Shown one piece after another: positions 23,309-33,937 of a stretch of DNA of 64,000 bases (the stretch's first letter is position 1; each line of letters starts with the position of its first letter). The stretch covers positions 992,001 through 1,056,000 of the forward strand of contig NW_023503496.1 of the NCBI RefSeq assembly GCF_014529535.1, in the 5' to 3' direction. This DNA comes from Bradysia coprophila. Lineage: Eukaryota; Arthropoda; Insecta; Diptera; Sciaridae. The position numbers and the translations under genes are program-made. The notes under the pieces are model-generated. The model saw only the letters and a program-made list of their open reading frames with translations, did not search any database and had not been told where the DNA came from.

Positions 23309-23564
23309 ATCGCTTCTCGGCCTAAAGGCTAAGATCAAAGTAAGGACGCTTCAAAGTAAGTGGCTTTGGAACATATACTAATCAACTTTTTTTCTTTTCC
23401 TTTCAGGTGTAGTATCTGTTCTTATTAGCTTAATATCTAATAGATCCCCTATATGGGGACATATGAATATTAAACTTATTTTTGAATACAGACGAAGTGC
23501 TAGGAGCTTGCTCCACCTTTGTCACGGGTTGGCCAGGTATTGCAGTACCGCCTGGATCGGCCCA
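23309..23564 (+). ncRNA. U2 spliceosomal snRNA, split by an apparent spliceosomal intron
   Basis: U2 snRNA recognises the intron branch site. Exon 1 (23309-23339) is ATCGCTTCTCGGCC... with stem I. Exon 2 (23407-23564) begins GTGTAGTATCTG, which contains the branch-site recognition element GTAGTA. Joining them restores the conserved AAGATCAAAGTGTAGTATC exactly and gives 189 nt, against about 190 in flies. Structure is preserved. Stem IIa pairs ATTAG with CTAAT, where most animals have ATCAG with CTGAT, a compensatory change. Stem IIb pairs CCCC with GGGG. An Sm site ATTTTTGA follows, then stem III GGAGCTTGCTCC and the stem IV loop ATTGCAGTACC flanked by CCAGG/CCTGG. Covariation argues for selection on the RNA, not a decayed copy. 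Whether this locus is expressed and spliced cannot be seen here. Boundaries follow the known ends of U2. Confidence 0.92.
23340..23406 (+). other. 67-nt GT-AG intron within the U2 snRNA gene
   Basis: The insert begins GTAAGG and ends CTTTCAG. It has a TACTAAT branch site (23376-23382, predicted branch A at 23381, 25 nt before the 3' end) and a long pyrimidine tract TTTTTTTCTTTTCC. All four spliceosomal signals are strong. It sits after U2 nucleotide 31, two nucleotides before the branch-site recognition element. TCAAAGTAAG occurs twice (23335 and 23351), offering a second donor at 23356, but only the first donor restores the conserved U2 sequence. Its length equals that of the intron in the GT31 gene. 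Confidence 0.85.
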
Positions 23565-24014
23565 AATAAACTTTTTCAAAAAACAAAATCAAAAGATTAA
23601 CCAAATGGTTGATTATCGTGTACGCTGGTGCTCATTCCATGATAATACTCATACGCAATTTTTTGAGTAGATAATGGTGTTAGAGCTAAATCAATTCAAT
23701 TTCAATGAAATCATCATAACTCTCATATTTCTGTAGACTTTCAAATGGAATCTTAAAGAGTTACGAAAGGAGTTTTAGAGAGTTGTAGAACTCTTTCATA
23801 ACTCTCTAACTATTTGAAACACAATTCAGTGGTTTCCCCTCTCGTTTATTTGTTTCTTGAATAATTCAAAATTGGTAAATATTTTGTTAGAATTGAAAAA
23901 AGTAACACAATTTTCGTGCGTCACATTTATTTCGAATCAATAAAAACCGTGGAGCAACCGAACATCAATCCAGTTGTGTAAAGGCTTTGCACCTGACGTA
24001 CAACAAAACCAAAA
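23565..24014. other. Intergenic between U2 and the DUF4185-like gene
   Basis: No gene. The U2 3' processing signal should lie just after 23564; the A-rich sequence at 23575-23600 is a candidate. At 23740-23815 the words ACTCTTTCATAACTCT and AGAGTTACGAAAGGAGTT form a small imperfect palindrome. Confidence 0.4.
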
Positions 24015-25450
24015 ATGTTGATAAAAGTGTTGTCGTTGACTTATTGTCTTCTTGAATTAACGACATACATAGACAAAACCACAGGTAGATTCGAGAGGCC
24101 AATTTTTCTTTGAAAGTTTTAAGTAATTGAAATTGAAACATCGGAACGTAAATTCCAATTTTTGCAATTCCAGCTCTCGATCCTATCAATCCCCGAGTCA
24201 AAGGGACACCATCCGTAATCGGCGTTGTAACCGACCCGTACCTCAATCGTGATTCATGTGGATCAACAAAATTTGGTTCACGAGCATTGTGGGTATGTCG
24301 AGACACAAATGTTTTCAATGCTACGTTGCCCATTATCTGCAATTCTGCATCTTGGACGGATCTTCCCTCTCGTGGGGGTGGAACTAGCCTAAATATGTAC
24401 GGCGACAACAAATGGCGCTCGTTTTATCCGTTAGTACCTCATAATTGCGACGGAGAGTCTGGACGACCGGGAAATCAAGCAGGAGGATGTCCAGGCAGTA
24501 GTCGTTACCCACATTGGCCTTCATCTCCTCCACTTGTTGCATCCGACGATGGGAACACAGCGATTGCGTATACGTGGATATCAAATACCCATTTGAAACC
24601 ACATTCATTGGATGCTTACGATTATGATCCCTCAACTGCACTGTATCGTGTCACTTACAAGTACGGGTCAGATAAAGGCTCCTTACCGAAGGCTGAGCTA
24701 GTTAATCCGACATTCTGGTCGAAAAACGATTATTCATACGGATTGGCAGGAGGAGTTGTTCGCAAAAACGTTGCATATCTTTGGGGCCAAGATTCTCAGG
24801 GAAAAATGGCTCTTGCTCGAGTCTCTGCGCAGAGCATAGAAAACAGTGCCAGTTACGAATTTTTTGTTGGTGGCACTTGGACTAAGAAGAAGCCAGTAGT
24901 GTTCGATAAAGCTGCTTCAATTGAAAATGTGAGTGCCGGTGGCCAGGGAACATACTATTGGTCGGAACACTGGCAAAGTTACGTTTGGATTGGACAGTCG
25001 TCTCCTTCAATCCACGCGTACTTCTACATTACCACCGCACCAAAACCGGAAGGTCCTTGGGCGAAGCCGTCGTATTTTTATTCGGGAGAAAACGGAAACG
25101 GTATATTTCCAGCATATTCCATCCAGGCTCATCCAGGATTCTCTGACCCAGCAAAGAATGAGATATACGTGACGTACACGAAATGTGATGATCGGCCTTA
25201 CGACGGCTACTCCACGCCATTGATTCGAATCGAATGGGAAAGCATCAGTCCTAAAGGAAGCACTGGTTGCAGTGGTAAATATCAAAATGAGAATGGCTGG
25301 TGCTGGCGTTACTGTAACGGAACCAGTGGACGGTGGTGTTACACTCGCAAGGATTGCTTATCAAAGGAGTATGTTTGCGATTCAATGTCGAAATGCACAG
25401 GGCTCAGCTGTGATATCGCAGATGAAGGATGTGTAAAAGATTGTCCGTAA
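24015..25450 (+). CDS. Secreted DUF4185-like protein with Cys-rich C-terminal tail (2 exons)
   Basis: Exon 1 (24015-24084) encodes a start Met and hydrophobic signal peptide (MLIKVLSLTYCLLELT). An 89-bp intron (GTAGAT...TTCCAG) joins it in phase 1 to exon 2 (24174-25450), giving 448 residues. The body resembles DUF4185-type five-bladed propeller glycosidase-like proteins: GTPSVIGVVTDPY, SRALWVCRDTNVF, a Trp- and Gly-rich middle, TAPKPEGPW, PAYSIQAHPGF, NEIYVTYTKC and PLIRIEWES. The last 65 residues are rich in cysteine (12 Cys) and may form a separate small domain. ATG context is good (A at -3). Similar proteins are best known from fungi and bacteria, so fungal transfer is worth testing; the intron and signal peptide show it is at least a eukaryote-adapted gene. 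The substrate is unknown. Family assignment is moderate. Confidence 0.7.
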
Positions 25451-26801
25451 AATATTAAAACCAGCCACTGGATTTACATCCATCATGATGGAGTGTTTTA
25501 AATCAAGAAGAATTAAATTGGTTTTGGGCTTAGAACTTATTTATATCAGTCAAACGCAGCATTAGTAAACGCCCTCGACAACAAACTTTCAAGCTTCGAA
25601 GAATTTTTTTTGAAAGTGGTTTTGGCTTCTGGGGTCGAATACCTTACTGGCCACATATAAAAAAGTCCAATAGAAAATGCGTCCGATTTTGGACTTCTGT
25701 TTTTCAGAAGAATCCTCATTTTCAAATAATGGTTCAGAACATATAAGATGTCTGTGCTTGCCCAGTATCTCATGGACAATACCTATCCAATGAACCCCCA
25801 CACATGTATGTCCATAACCTCTGTAACGGCAGTAAATCACGGCCAAAAACACCATTTTTCGACTTTTGGTGGAGGTTCACACGCTAATAAATGAAAATTA
25901 AAATTAAACGACTGAGGTTTTAGAGTATTGGGGCCAAGGGCTATCTGGGCATGCACACAAATAGTCGCTAAAAAAGCTCCGACAGAGCCTGATCTACTTA
26001 AAAAAATCATTTTAAAGAACTTAAGACGCACGGAATTATACCTGCAGCAAAGCCTCACCTGTGAAACGTGTACGTTTAATGCGACGTATTGGTAATGTAA
26101 GTGAAGTCACCGAATAGTTGATAACCTATTGCTCGGTTACAACTGAAGAATTATCACAGCCGACTCAGTTCGTTCATTCAGGCTTTTATACATGTCGGAA
26201 CGATGAGGTGCGGCGGCACAAATGAAACGACACGACCTTAAATTCACAGTCACAATTTATTTCCCAGTTTTTTTTTTTATACACAGAAAGCGGTTAAAGG
26301 TTGTCCTTGTCCTCCTCCCCTTTTTTAAAGTACGCACAAACCCCGTTGCCATTCACAAATTCAAAAAAAATCGATAATTCCTGTAGTTAAGGTGATATCA
26401 CCGCGCATTCAAATTATAAATTAGTCAAAAAATCAAGAAAAAACAAAAAACGAGAAATTAGAGTGCAACGTCCTATTGTATTGCACACGAGTCGGGGGAT
26501 CACAAAAATTTCATTTTTCTTCTTCTCAAAATCGATGAAAATCACAAAAACAAAACGGAAAATTCGCCTAAGGCAAAATTAGATTAGATTATAATACAAA
26601 CAGAATGACCATGCCCACAAACACCCCTGTCTCCTGTCATGGTTCAATTATTTTGGTATATCATTTCCGGGTGGGTAACATAAAAGCCCGTGTTCCCGGT
26701 CATTCGGCATAATGGAAGGGATGGAATTTGAACCAAATGTTTCATTGGCTTAAACACAAACTACTTGTTACGTATGGGTATGTAAGTCACGACGCTACAT
26801 A
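25451..26801. other. Intergenic and TEX2 3' untranslated region
   Basis: No gene was seen. 25540-25740 is a partial copy of the foldback at 35440-36130 (shared TTTTTTGAAA, GATTTTGG, CCGATTT, CTGTTTTTCA). A minus-strand AATAAA at 26256-26261, about 540 bp past the TEX2 stop, is a candidate TEX2 poly(A) signal. Confidence 0.45.
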
Positions 26802-29800
26802 TCACTCTCGGTACGTTGAATGACCCAGAAACGGTGCGATCATATCGACCATATTCGGATACACCAAATACTTGGACACCTCGTCGCACAGTTTACTCTC
26901 GATGGCATTCGTCACGATTGTCCAGTCGAACGTATGATCGCCAACAGCTGGTGTAGCTGATATCCAGAGACGTGGCGGTCCACGGAAGCCCATCCAAATG
27001 CGATCGGACGGTGGCGGTGGAATGTTCAACACACACCTGGCCACCAAACCCTTCAGTTCGACGCGCAGCCGAATTTTGGTGTTCATATTTTCCATGGCCT
27101 TCTGGATGTACGGAATTTCAGCGGCCGATTGGAACAGATTGGAAGCGGTGATGCGATCGACGATGCGAAGGAATTTTTTACTGCTGCCCTGGCCGAACGA
27201 TTGTTGGCTGAGAATGGGATAGGAGATGGTTGTCAATTACGGATGAGAGGAGCTACACGCAAAAAAACTTACTCAGCCAAATTCTCGGCATTCGTTTGGG
27301 TCGGACTGTCAGACTCGGAACTGGAAGCACCTGAACTTTCGGCATTGCTATCATAAATGGCATCACCGCTGCTGCAATACTTTTCCGGCATCGACGAAAC
27401 GGATGGTGTCGGTGACTGCTTGGAAACACTATCCACTCCGTGATGTTGCTGACGCTTCAGTCGCAACAGATTCAATTTCGTCGTTATAGTCATATGAACC
27501 AATCCCTCATAGGTAACATCGGCATCAACCCATGTGCCTCGTTCGTCAAGCAATGGCTGAGAGACTCGATGTATGAGCGGCGGTGTGTCGCCCAAATTCA
27601 CTTGGGCAATTTGAACTTCTTCCATGAAATTCGGTAGCTGGAAGAGGATTGAGAGACGAGCCGTGAGCTTAACAGCCGACTGTCGTCGTTTGGTAAACAG
27701 CTTACCCGAATCGAACTCAATTTCTTCTGCAGAAACTCTTGGATGTGATCCAATAGCTGAGCGTCGTTCAGGCAACTGAATAGAATGCGTCCAACGAGCA
27801 CATTCGCCCACACAACGCTACCGGATGGTCCAAGGTACAGCGATTGATCGATGCCCTTCCATAGTTCGTCTTCCTGCTTGCGTTCACGTCGGTTCTAGAG
27901 TTGGAATGGAATGGATAAATTTTAGAGTTTGTAGTCGAGGCTCACAATAAGCAGCTTGCGATGCAACAACTTCGATGGATGGAAATGAAGCGACAAAAGC
28001 AACGCAAAATAATGAAATCATAAAATTACTTTCTTATTCGGCGATTCGGATGGATAGGCTCGTATGACCGGTATGGACTTAAGGGTACAGGCTTTCTGTT
28101 CAGAAAAAATCATAAAAAAAACGAAAAAAATAAAACGAAAAACAAAGCAAAACTGTGAAGGCTGCTGGCGCCTCTCCGGACCATCCTCCAATACGAACCT
28201 GAAATCTGGTCATAAATCGCACATAATCAGCCGGACCACGGGCCGCACACGATGTCAACAACAGACCCTCAAACACCGAATCCGAACGACTACATTTGAC
28301 ACATTCACCCGACTCACAATCCGATTTCGTCGGTGCTGTAGCATTCGAAACACCGTCTGCTGGCGTTGTTGGTCCATCGGTCGACTCAATCGAATCTCGT
28401 TCCTGATTCGCCAGTGCTGCAGCCTTAACTGCTGCCGCCACATCATCGTCGTTGACCATCACCATGTCGGTGAATTGGAATTGCTGATCGACGATTGCGC
28501 CAATGCTAGCCGATGTAAATCGCCGGTACCAGTCCTCTTTCTCGCGATCACAACGCGCAAACAACAGAATTCGAATATCGTCACCGCACGGTACAGATTG
28601 GTGTTCACTGGTGGCATCGAGTCGGTCTTGTAGAATTTGTAGCTGGAGAAGGGAAGACAAATTGAAATGAGCCAAACCGAAAGATACGAAATCGTTGATC
28701 AATCACTCACATCTGACAGCATAATGACCGAACCAAGGTCATTGCTAGCGGATTTGTCATCGGTGGCAGTCACCGATTCGTTGGACGATTGATGTATCAG
28801 GCTGGAGACTCGTTTCGTTTCAGTTTTGAAATCTTTGGTCGGACTGGATTCATTTTCGCCATTTTGGGATTTTGGGTCGTCTTGTAGTTGTTCCGTATTC
28901 GACGAAATGTTCTTGATGATCAACTGGATGGGATACTTTCGACTGAAGTACCTGGTCGGAATAGTCGGAACAATTTTTGAATTAATTTTGGCTTCGAATA
29001 CAACAATGGAAGGTCCAGGTTCGACTGGTCCATCAAGAGTAAAAGTTTTTTTTTCTCTAAATCTCACCTCTTCCTCGCCAATCCCTTCGGACACATTTCA
29101 ATATGAGCTCCAGTCAGATCGTAGCAACTCCGCTGTGTGAACGTAATGGTCTTTCTATCAATTGGCTGTTCGTTCCACATCGATCGTTTCGGTACGCGAG
29201 CATTGGTAGTGGACAGGGTCAACTTCGATCCGTCCAATTTAACGAATACCGACCGTGTCATCGATATGTGGTAATTGGTCGGATCGTAATTGTTGATCTG
29301 ATTCATCCAGCCCGAGTAAGTCTTCAGTTGCTTGTGCTCTTCGACCGGAGGAACCCGGCAAACTGGCATCGCGTCATAATTCGGGATGGTAAATGAACCA
29401 CGTTCCGGTGCGCAGGTGCCGCCATTATTATCTCCACCATTCAATGAAGTCGACAGTCGCTGATCGATGAACGCGACGATCACTTCACAGAATTTGCTAA
29501 ATAAAATGGTGCAGCACAGACAGGCCAGTACGCCTTGAATGAACGGTGGAATGCTGAATGCCCAGCTGGAAAATGCTGCCAATGCAACGAACAAGATACC
29601 TCGATGGTTGAACGCATGACGAAAAAGAGATTTGGTAGTTGCTGCCGAGTCAGTGTTTGCATCTAAATTGGGCGGTAAAATGGCATCGGTTGTGGGTGGT
29701 ATACTATCAGTTAACATCTCCCGGTCGTCATTTGTACTCTTTTCACCGGAATCGTTTTTAACGTCTGACGCAACAGCGCCCAACGACATCTCTTCGGTGA

Positions 29801-32025
29801 TCTCGACACCCGATTCGATTTCAATGTCCTTCGGTCGAACTGGTGACTTGGAGCGTCTTTTTCGTCGTCTTAATACTGACTTGCCAGCGGAACGACATTC
29901 TTCTTTCGTTTTACCAATTTTCGATAAAATTGTGTGCGCAGTCGATTGTCTTTTACCGCTGTACGACTTTCTCAAATTGGCCGAATCAGTTTCGGCCAGA
30001 GTTTCGGAATCGACGTCCAGATCACTTTCCGATTCGGTGTTATTCGCTCGGCTCAACGGTTGATTCGCTGGTGTCGTACTGTGGAAGACTACGGCCTCGT
30101 TGAACTCGTCACTGATCGAACTGTTTATTGTGGCCGAATCGGCATCCGAGTCGTCACCGTTCAGATCCGTTTTGACACTGTCCGTTTTCGATGATTTTAT
30201 ATCCTCCATAGCTTGCGATACTCGGCCTTTAATCAGTTTCCATGTGCCGACTGATTGACCTTCGTTGGATGTGGGTAGTGAGCCAGATGGACTAGATGTC
30301 TGAGCCGCAACATTTTCTGAGCTGCCAGATCGTTTTCGGCTGAAGAAGGTTCCTTGCAGAAAGTCTTTGCGCCAACTGGAATCGTCACTCTGCGAGAAAA
30401 TAAAAAAAAAAACAGAAAATTTGGAATTCTGATTGACTACTTGAGGTCAACCAATTTGACCCGTTTGACAGGATGGGTTTAGACAACAAAACGGAGGCGC
30501 GACCCTAAATGCAGACTCCTTTTGAGTGTGAGGCTTCTTTACAAAGGGAGATAAGACGCTTTAACTGACCGAGTGGAGAACACTATTATCGAAATGTAGA
30601 AAACTTCCCTTAAGGCCAGGTTAAAGCGGCTTATTATCGCAATGTTTGCATGCGATGTAAGACGCTGTAACCTGGTCTTAGCCGATACGAAAGGCATATG
30701 TTCCGAGACTTTTATTATCTAGCGCTAGAACTAAGGTAGCCCTAGTGTCTATCTAGACACTCACTTATCGTATAAACTCCAAATTGGTGTCAAAATGAAG
30801 TTATTTTTCGCTCAAAATCGTGTGCGATATGTCAAATGAAAGGTATTGACGAGACGAATCAGAATATTTTAGGAAAATCTGATTGTCTGATCAGTAGCTA
30901 TTGGCGAGAAAGCAAGCAAAACTGCACATTTTCCTACTTTTCGTGATTTCCCGCACCTCCTTAACAAGTTGAATATTCGAAAACGTGATTTGTCAGGCTC
31001 AGCCCGCCAACGAAATCTTTTATTTTTGAATTCAATTCTTCATTTGGCTATCTGGTAATGTAACAATTTGGCATAGTTTTCAAAGCACGGCCTTATGAGG
31101 TACTCAAAGTGCTGTGGGTCACCTGGAAAAGACACCTTCCTGGTCTAGAAGGCATGAAAGGAGAGGGAAAGGAAATATGTGTAATCACTGGCAGCGAGAC
31201 AGGCAGTCGAGCTTTCAACCTTCGAAAACGTATTGTATGCATATCCTGCGTGCATAGCCGTTCACGGAAAACCGGAGAAATTTTTCCGTTTCGTTCTGTG
31301 GTTATTTAAAAAGGATAAGTGAATGAATCGTAAGGGACGTCGGCAATACAGTGTTGCCATACGGGACTTACATCCCTGAAAACTCCATAAATATGATTTT
31401 CTGCAGTGTCAAATGTATGACCAGTCCCCCAAATACCTCCCATAAATAGGAGACAGATTAATTTGTCTGACAACACTGAACTGCGGACGTTTTATATGTG
31501 CCATCCAACTATAGGCATGTGTTTCCGAACAGAGTCTGCACTCTGTTCAAAGTATATCGAGTTTAACTTCCAGTGTCTTTTTGTAGAAACTGCGACCGAA
31601 AGTCGTAAGGGGCATGTCGATTCCAAAAGGGACACAAAGAGACATAACAAACAAACGAATCAAATACCAAACTTACGTTTCCATGAATCGGACTGCTGGA
31701 CAATGAATCACAGGGTTTCGTTACATCTTCAACACTCTCTTCGTTCGCATTAAATCGAATAGCCACCGGTATACTGGTTTTGTTAGCACTACCTGTTGAA
31801 GTGAAGGATCGTAAATACATTTTCCGATTTTAATAAATTAACACGAACCACGTATAGAGTGTGAGTCACACAGCGAAAAGTGTGGACACACAATAGACGT
31901 AAAAGATATTAAGCAAACAAAGCAGCGAAATACAAAAAAAAAAAACAATTTTCATGGACAAAGAAAACGTTTTCCCACAACACAACGCAAATTTATTTAC
32001 CTTTCGGAACCTTAAGTGACTCCAT
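26802..32025 (-). CDS. TEX2: TEX2-like ER lipid-transfer protein with SMP domain (9 exons)
   Basis: TEX2 is an ER membrane protein whose SMP domain moves lipids at contact sites. Exons on the minus strand: 32025-32001, 31792-31677, 30389-29068, 28951-28711, 28642-28199, 28095-28030, 27894-27706, 27637-27273, 27207-26802. All use GT-AG and phases agree throughout, giving 1057 residues (human about 1130). The N-terminal 300 residues are low-complexity, acidic/Ser-rich, with a basic patch RRRKRRSKS. Two adjacent membrane helices follow (about 312-356, GILFVALAAFSSWAFSI...). A PH-like region spans about 407-500, with GWMNQINNYDPTNYH, FVKLDGSKLTLS and LARKRYFSRKYPIQL. The SMP domain fills about 755-1057 (VVWANVLVGRILF, IRLPNFMEEVQ, GTWVDADVTYEG, LVARCVLNIPPPP, RIWMGFRGPPRLWIS) and is interrupted by a Ser-rich loop at about 870-925. 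The donor after exon 5 (GTTCGT) is weak. The 1.3-kb second intron holds a family-B MITE. Confidence 0.92.
30780..31010. repeat. Dispersed repeat shared with 53085-53290
   Basis: The phrases GGTATTGACGAGACGAA, GCGAGAAAGCAAGCAAAAC and TTCCCGCACCTCCTT recur around the palindrome at 53030-53290. It lies inside TEX2 intron 2. Confidence 0.55.
31323..31507. repeat. Family-B MITE, copy 3
   Basis: The ends TAAGGGACGTCGG and GCGGACGTTTTATATG are inverted relatives. It has TACAGTGTTGCCATAC on one side and GACAACACTGAACTG on the other. It lies in TEX2 intron 2. Confidence 0.65.
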
Positions 32026-32718
32026 ATGTCCAACGTATTCAGTCAGACCATAATTTTAATCTAGTAAAAAACGACAGCGAAAACTTTCGACGCACTAGTT
32101 CGTCGGTGAGTTCTATTACAATTATAATTTTTGGTTCCGATAAAACCAGGAATTACGAATTCATACGCAAACAGAAGATAACAGAACGAATAAATTACAC
32201 AGAGCCCCGTTTAGTCATCGAAAACATTTTTTCTTTTCTTTTTTTTCTCTCTCACTGTTCAACTCTTGATTCGTGGGTTACTTGGATAAAAACGATTTTA
32301 ACGAAACGGAAAATGAGTTAAAATTCAATTTGTGATACGATAGATTTGGCAATACTTTATGGTTGTTCCGTACACGAATCGCGTATTCTAATTAGATCTG
32401 AGAGAAAATCGAAAATAAAACTACAAAACATATGGGGGAACAACACTCTAGACAATAAACTTTCGTATTTTGACATTTAATGACAACTTTTATTATGAAA
32501 AAATTACAAAAGGAAAAACATTTCGTATCCGTCAAATTTCAGCCATCCATTGAACTCCACCGGAATTAGAGATGCTGTTCAACTTCTGCGCGCGAATAAT
32601 TCAAAATTTGTGTATGGTTTACGGTGGCCTTACAGTCGTCCGTTTTCATTCCGTTTTGCCTCCGTGCACGTGACAGTTGTCATATCAAACAATGTGCTCT
32701 ATTGAAATGCCACCTATT

Positions 32719-32830
32719 CCACTCAACAAAAAGTATTCCGTGAGAGAGTAAGCTGTCAAATAAACAAAGCAAAAATTGAAAAAAAAAAAACAATTTTGTC
32801 TCTCACACGAAGTACTTTTTTGGTAAGTGG
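32719..32830. repeat. Family-D MITE, copy 1
   Basis: The ends CCACTCAACAAAAAGTA and AAGTACTTTTTTGGTAAGTGG are inverted relatives around AAACAAAGCAAAAATTGAAA. An inverted copy is at 51683-51800. Confidence 0.7.
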
Positions 32831-33080
32831 AAAACAAGCATTACGCTGAAACGATATTCTATTATTTTGTACGGTATCTTACCATAGAGTTATACTCGAA
32901 AGGTGGCATGGGTGATGTCGATCAAAGTAAAACACAAAAATATATATGGGAAACCAGACATGTTCAAATAATGACAGCGCCACCTTGGGACCTTGGCACC
33001 TCTCGATTGTAACTCTGTGTATCTAACACTAGGGTAAGAAAAATACACTACCCGAAAAGAGCGATGCGACTAATATATAT

Positions 33081-33234
33081 TGTCCAAGGCCATACGAATT
33101 GTCAAATTACTGTTAAATTTCGTCCATAGAGACATAACCTCATCAATATTTAATATGAAAACCGATCTATGTAAATGAAATCGTTTTCGTTCGGCCAGTG
33201 AAAATTCGTGTTTACAGTCACTTGGAACAAACCA
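33081..33234. repeat. Family-A MITE, copy 4
   Basis: It contains CCAAGGCCATACGAATTGTC, CATAGAGACATAACCTCATC and ends TTTACAGTCACTTGGAACAAACC. The left tip has lost the GGTTTGTT sequence. Confidence 0.7.
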
Positions 33235-33386
33235 AGTCAAATTTTTCTTCTGTCAAGGTTGACTGTGGAACAAAAGTAAAATTTAAATTAGGTCTCTTTC
33301 GCGTCGCTGTGTGTGGCTACAGTAAATTTTACATTTACACTACAGATATCGTTGTACACTCATTCAATGAACGTCAACACAAGGTA

Positions 33387-33514
33387 TGGTCGAATGTCAA
33401 ACTTTGTATGGAGCGGAGGACATACCGATTTCATATAAACAAACTCACCACTCATGAGAGGTGAGTTTGTTTATATGAAATCGCTGCGTCCTCCGGTTTG
33501 TATGAACAGACCAT
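33387..33514. repeat. Palindromic element, about 55-bp arms
   Basis: Arms with GGAGGACATACCGATTTCAT and the inverted ATGAAATCGCTGCGTCCTCC meet at GGTGAGTTTG around a 10-bp centre. A half copy is at about 23020-23090. Confidence 0.7.
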
Positions 33515-33576
33515 ACATGGTTTGTACATCCATTGCACTCATTTGACACAAACATTCATTTTGACACCAAATTCCC

Positions 33577-33937
33577 GGCACTGCTTCCAGCATGAACACT
33601 GAAATGACAAGTGTCAAACTTGGAGGCTTTAGTGATAAGAGATACCGCTTAGGGTTGTTAGTATAGGTTTGTCCGAAGTAACTGTAAGCACACTGAAAAC
33701 TGACCCAACAAACACAGAGATTTCATCCACCAGAGATCGGTTGTCATATAAATATTGATGAGGTTATGTCTCTATGAATGAAATTGGACAATTCGTATGA
33801 CCTTGGAACAGACCTATGTTTGAACTCATGCAACTAAAACAAGTCATCTATCTGTACAAAAGAAATACAGCGCCTACTGTGATTTCATTAGCCTCCAAAT
33901 ATTTTCTATGTTCGTGTTATGCTAGGAGCAGTGCCGA
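33577..33937. repeat. Family-C element interrupted by a family-A MITE
   Basis: The ends GGCACTGCTTCCAGCATG and CTAGGAGCAGTGCC are inverted. The left half (to about 33663) and right half (from 33817) line up with 7794-7895 and 7896-8002 of the uninterrupted copy. Confidence 0.75.
33664..33816. repeat. Family-A MITE, copy 5, nested
   Basis: TAGGTTTGTCCGAAGTAACTG to CCTTGGAACAGACCTA, inserted in the family-C element. Comparison with the empty site near 7890 indicates a TA target duplication. Confidence 0.8.

Noticed and set aside
23309-23564. U2 locus as an ordinary decayed pseudogene with a random insertion
   Set aside because: The insert has every splice signal, excision is exact to the base, and the flanking U2 shows compensatory rather than disruptive changes. 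Lack of expression still cannot be excluded.
28952-29067. Open reading through the TEX2 intron 3
   Set aside because: The stretch is open in another frame, but splicing GTGAGA...GACCAG keeps the family sequence LARKRYFSRKYPIQL in phase.
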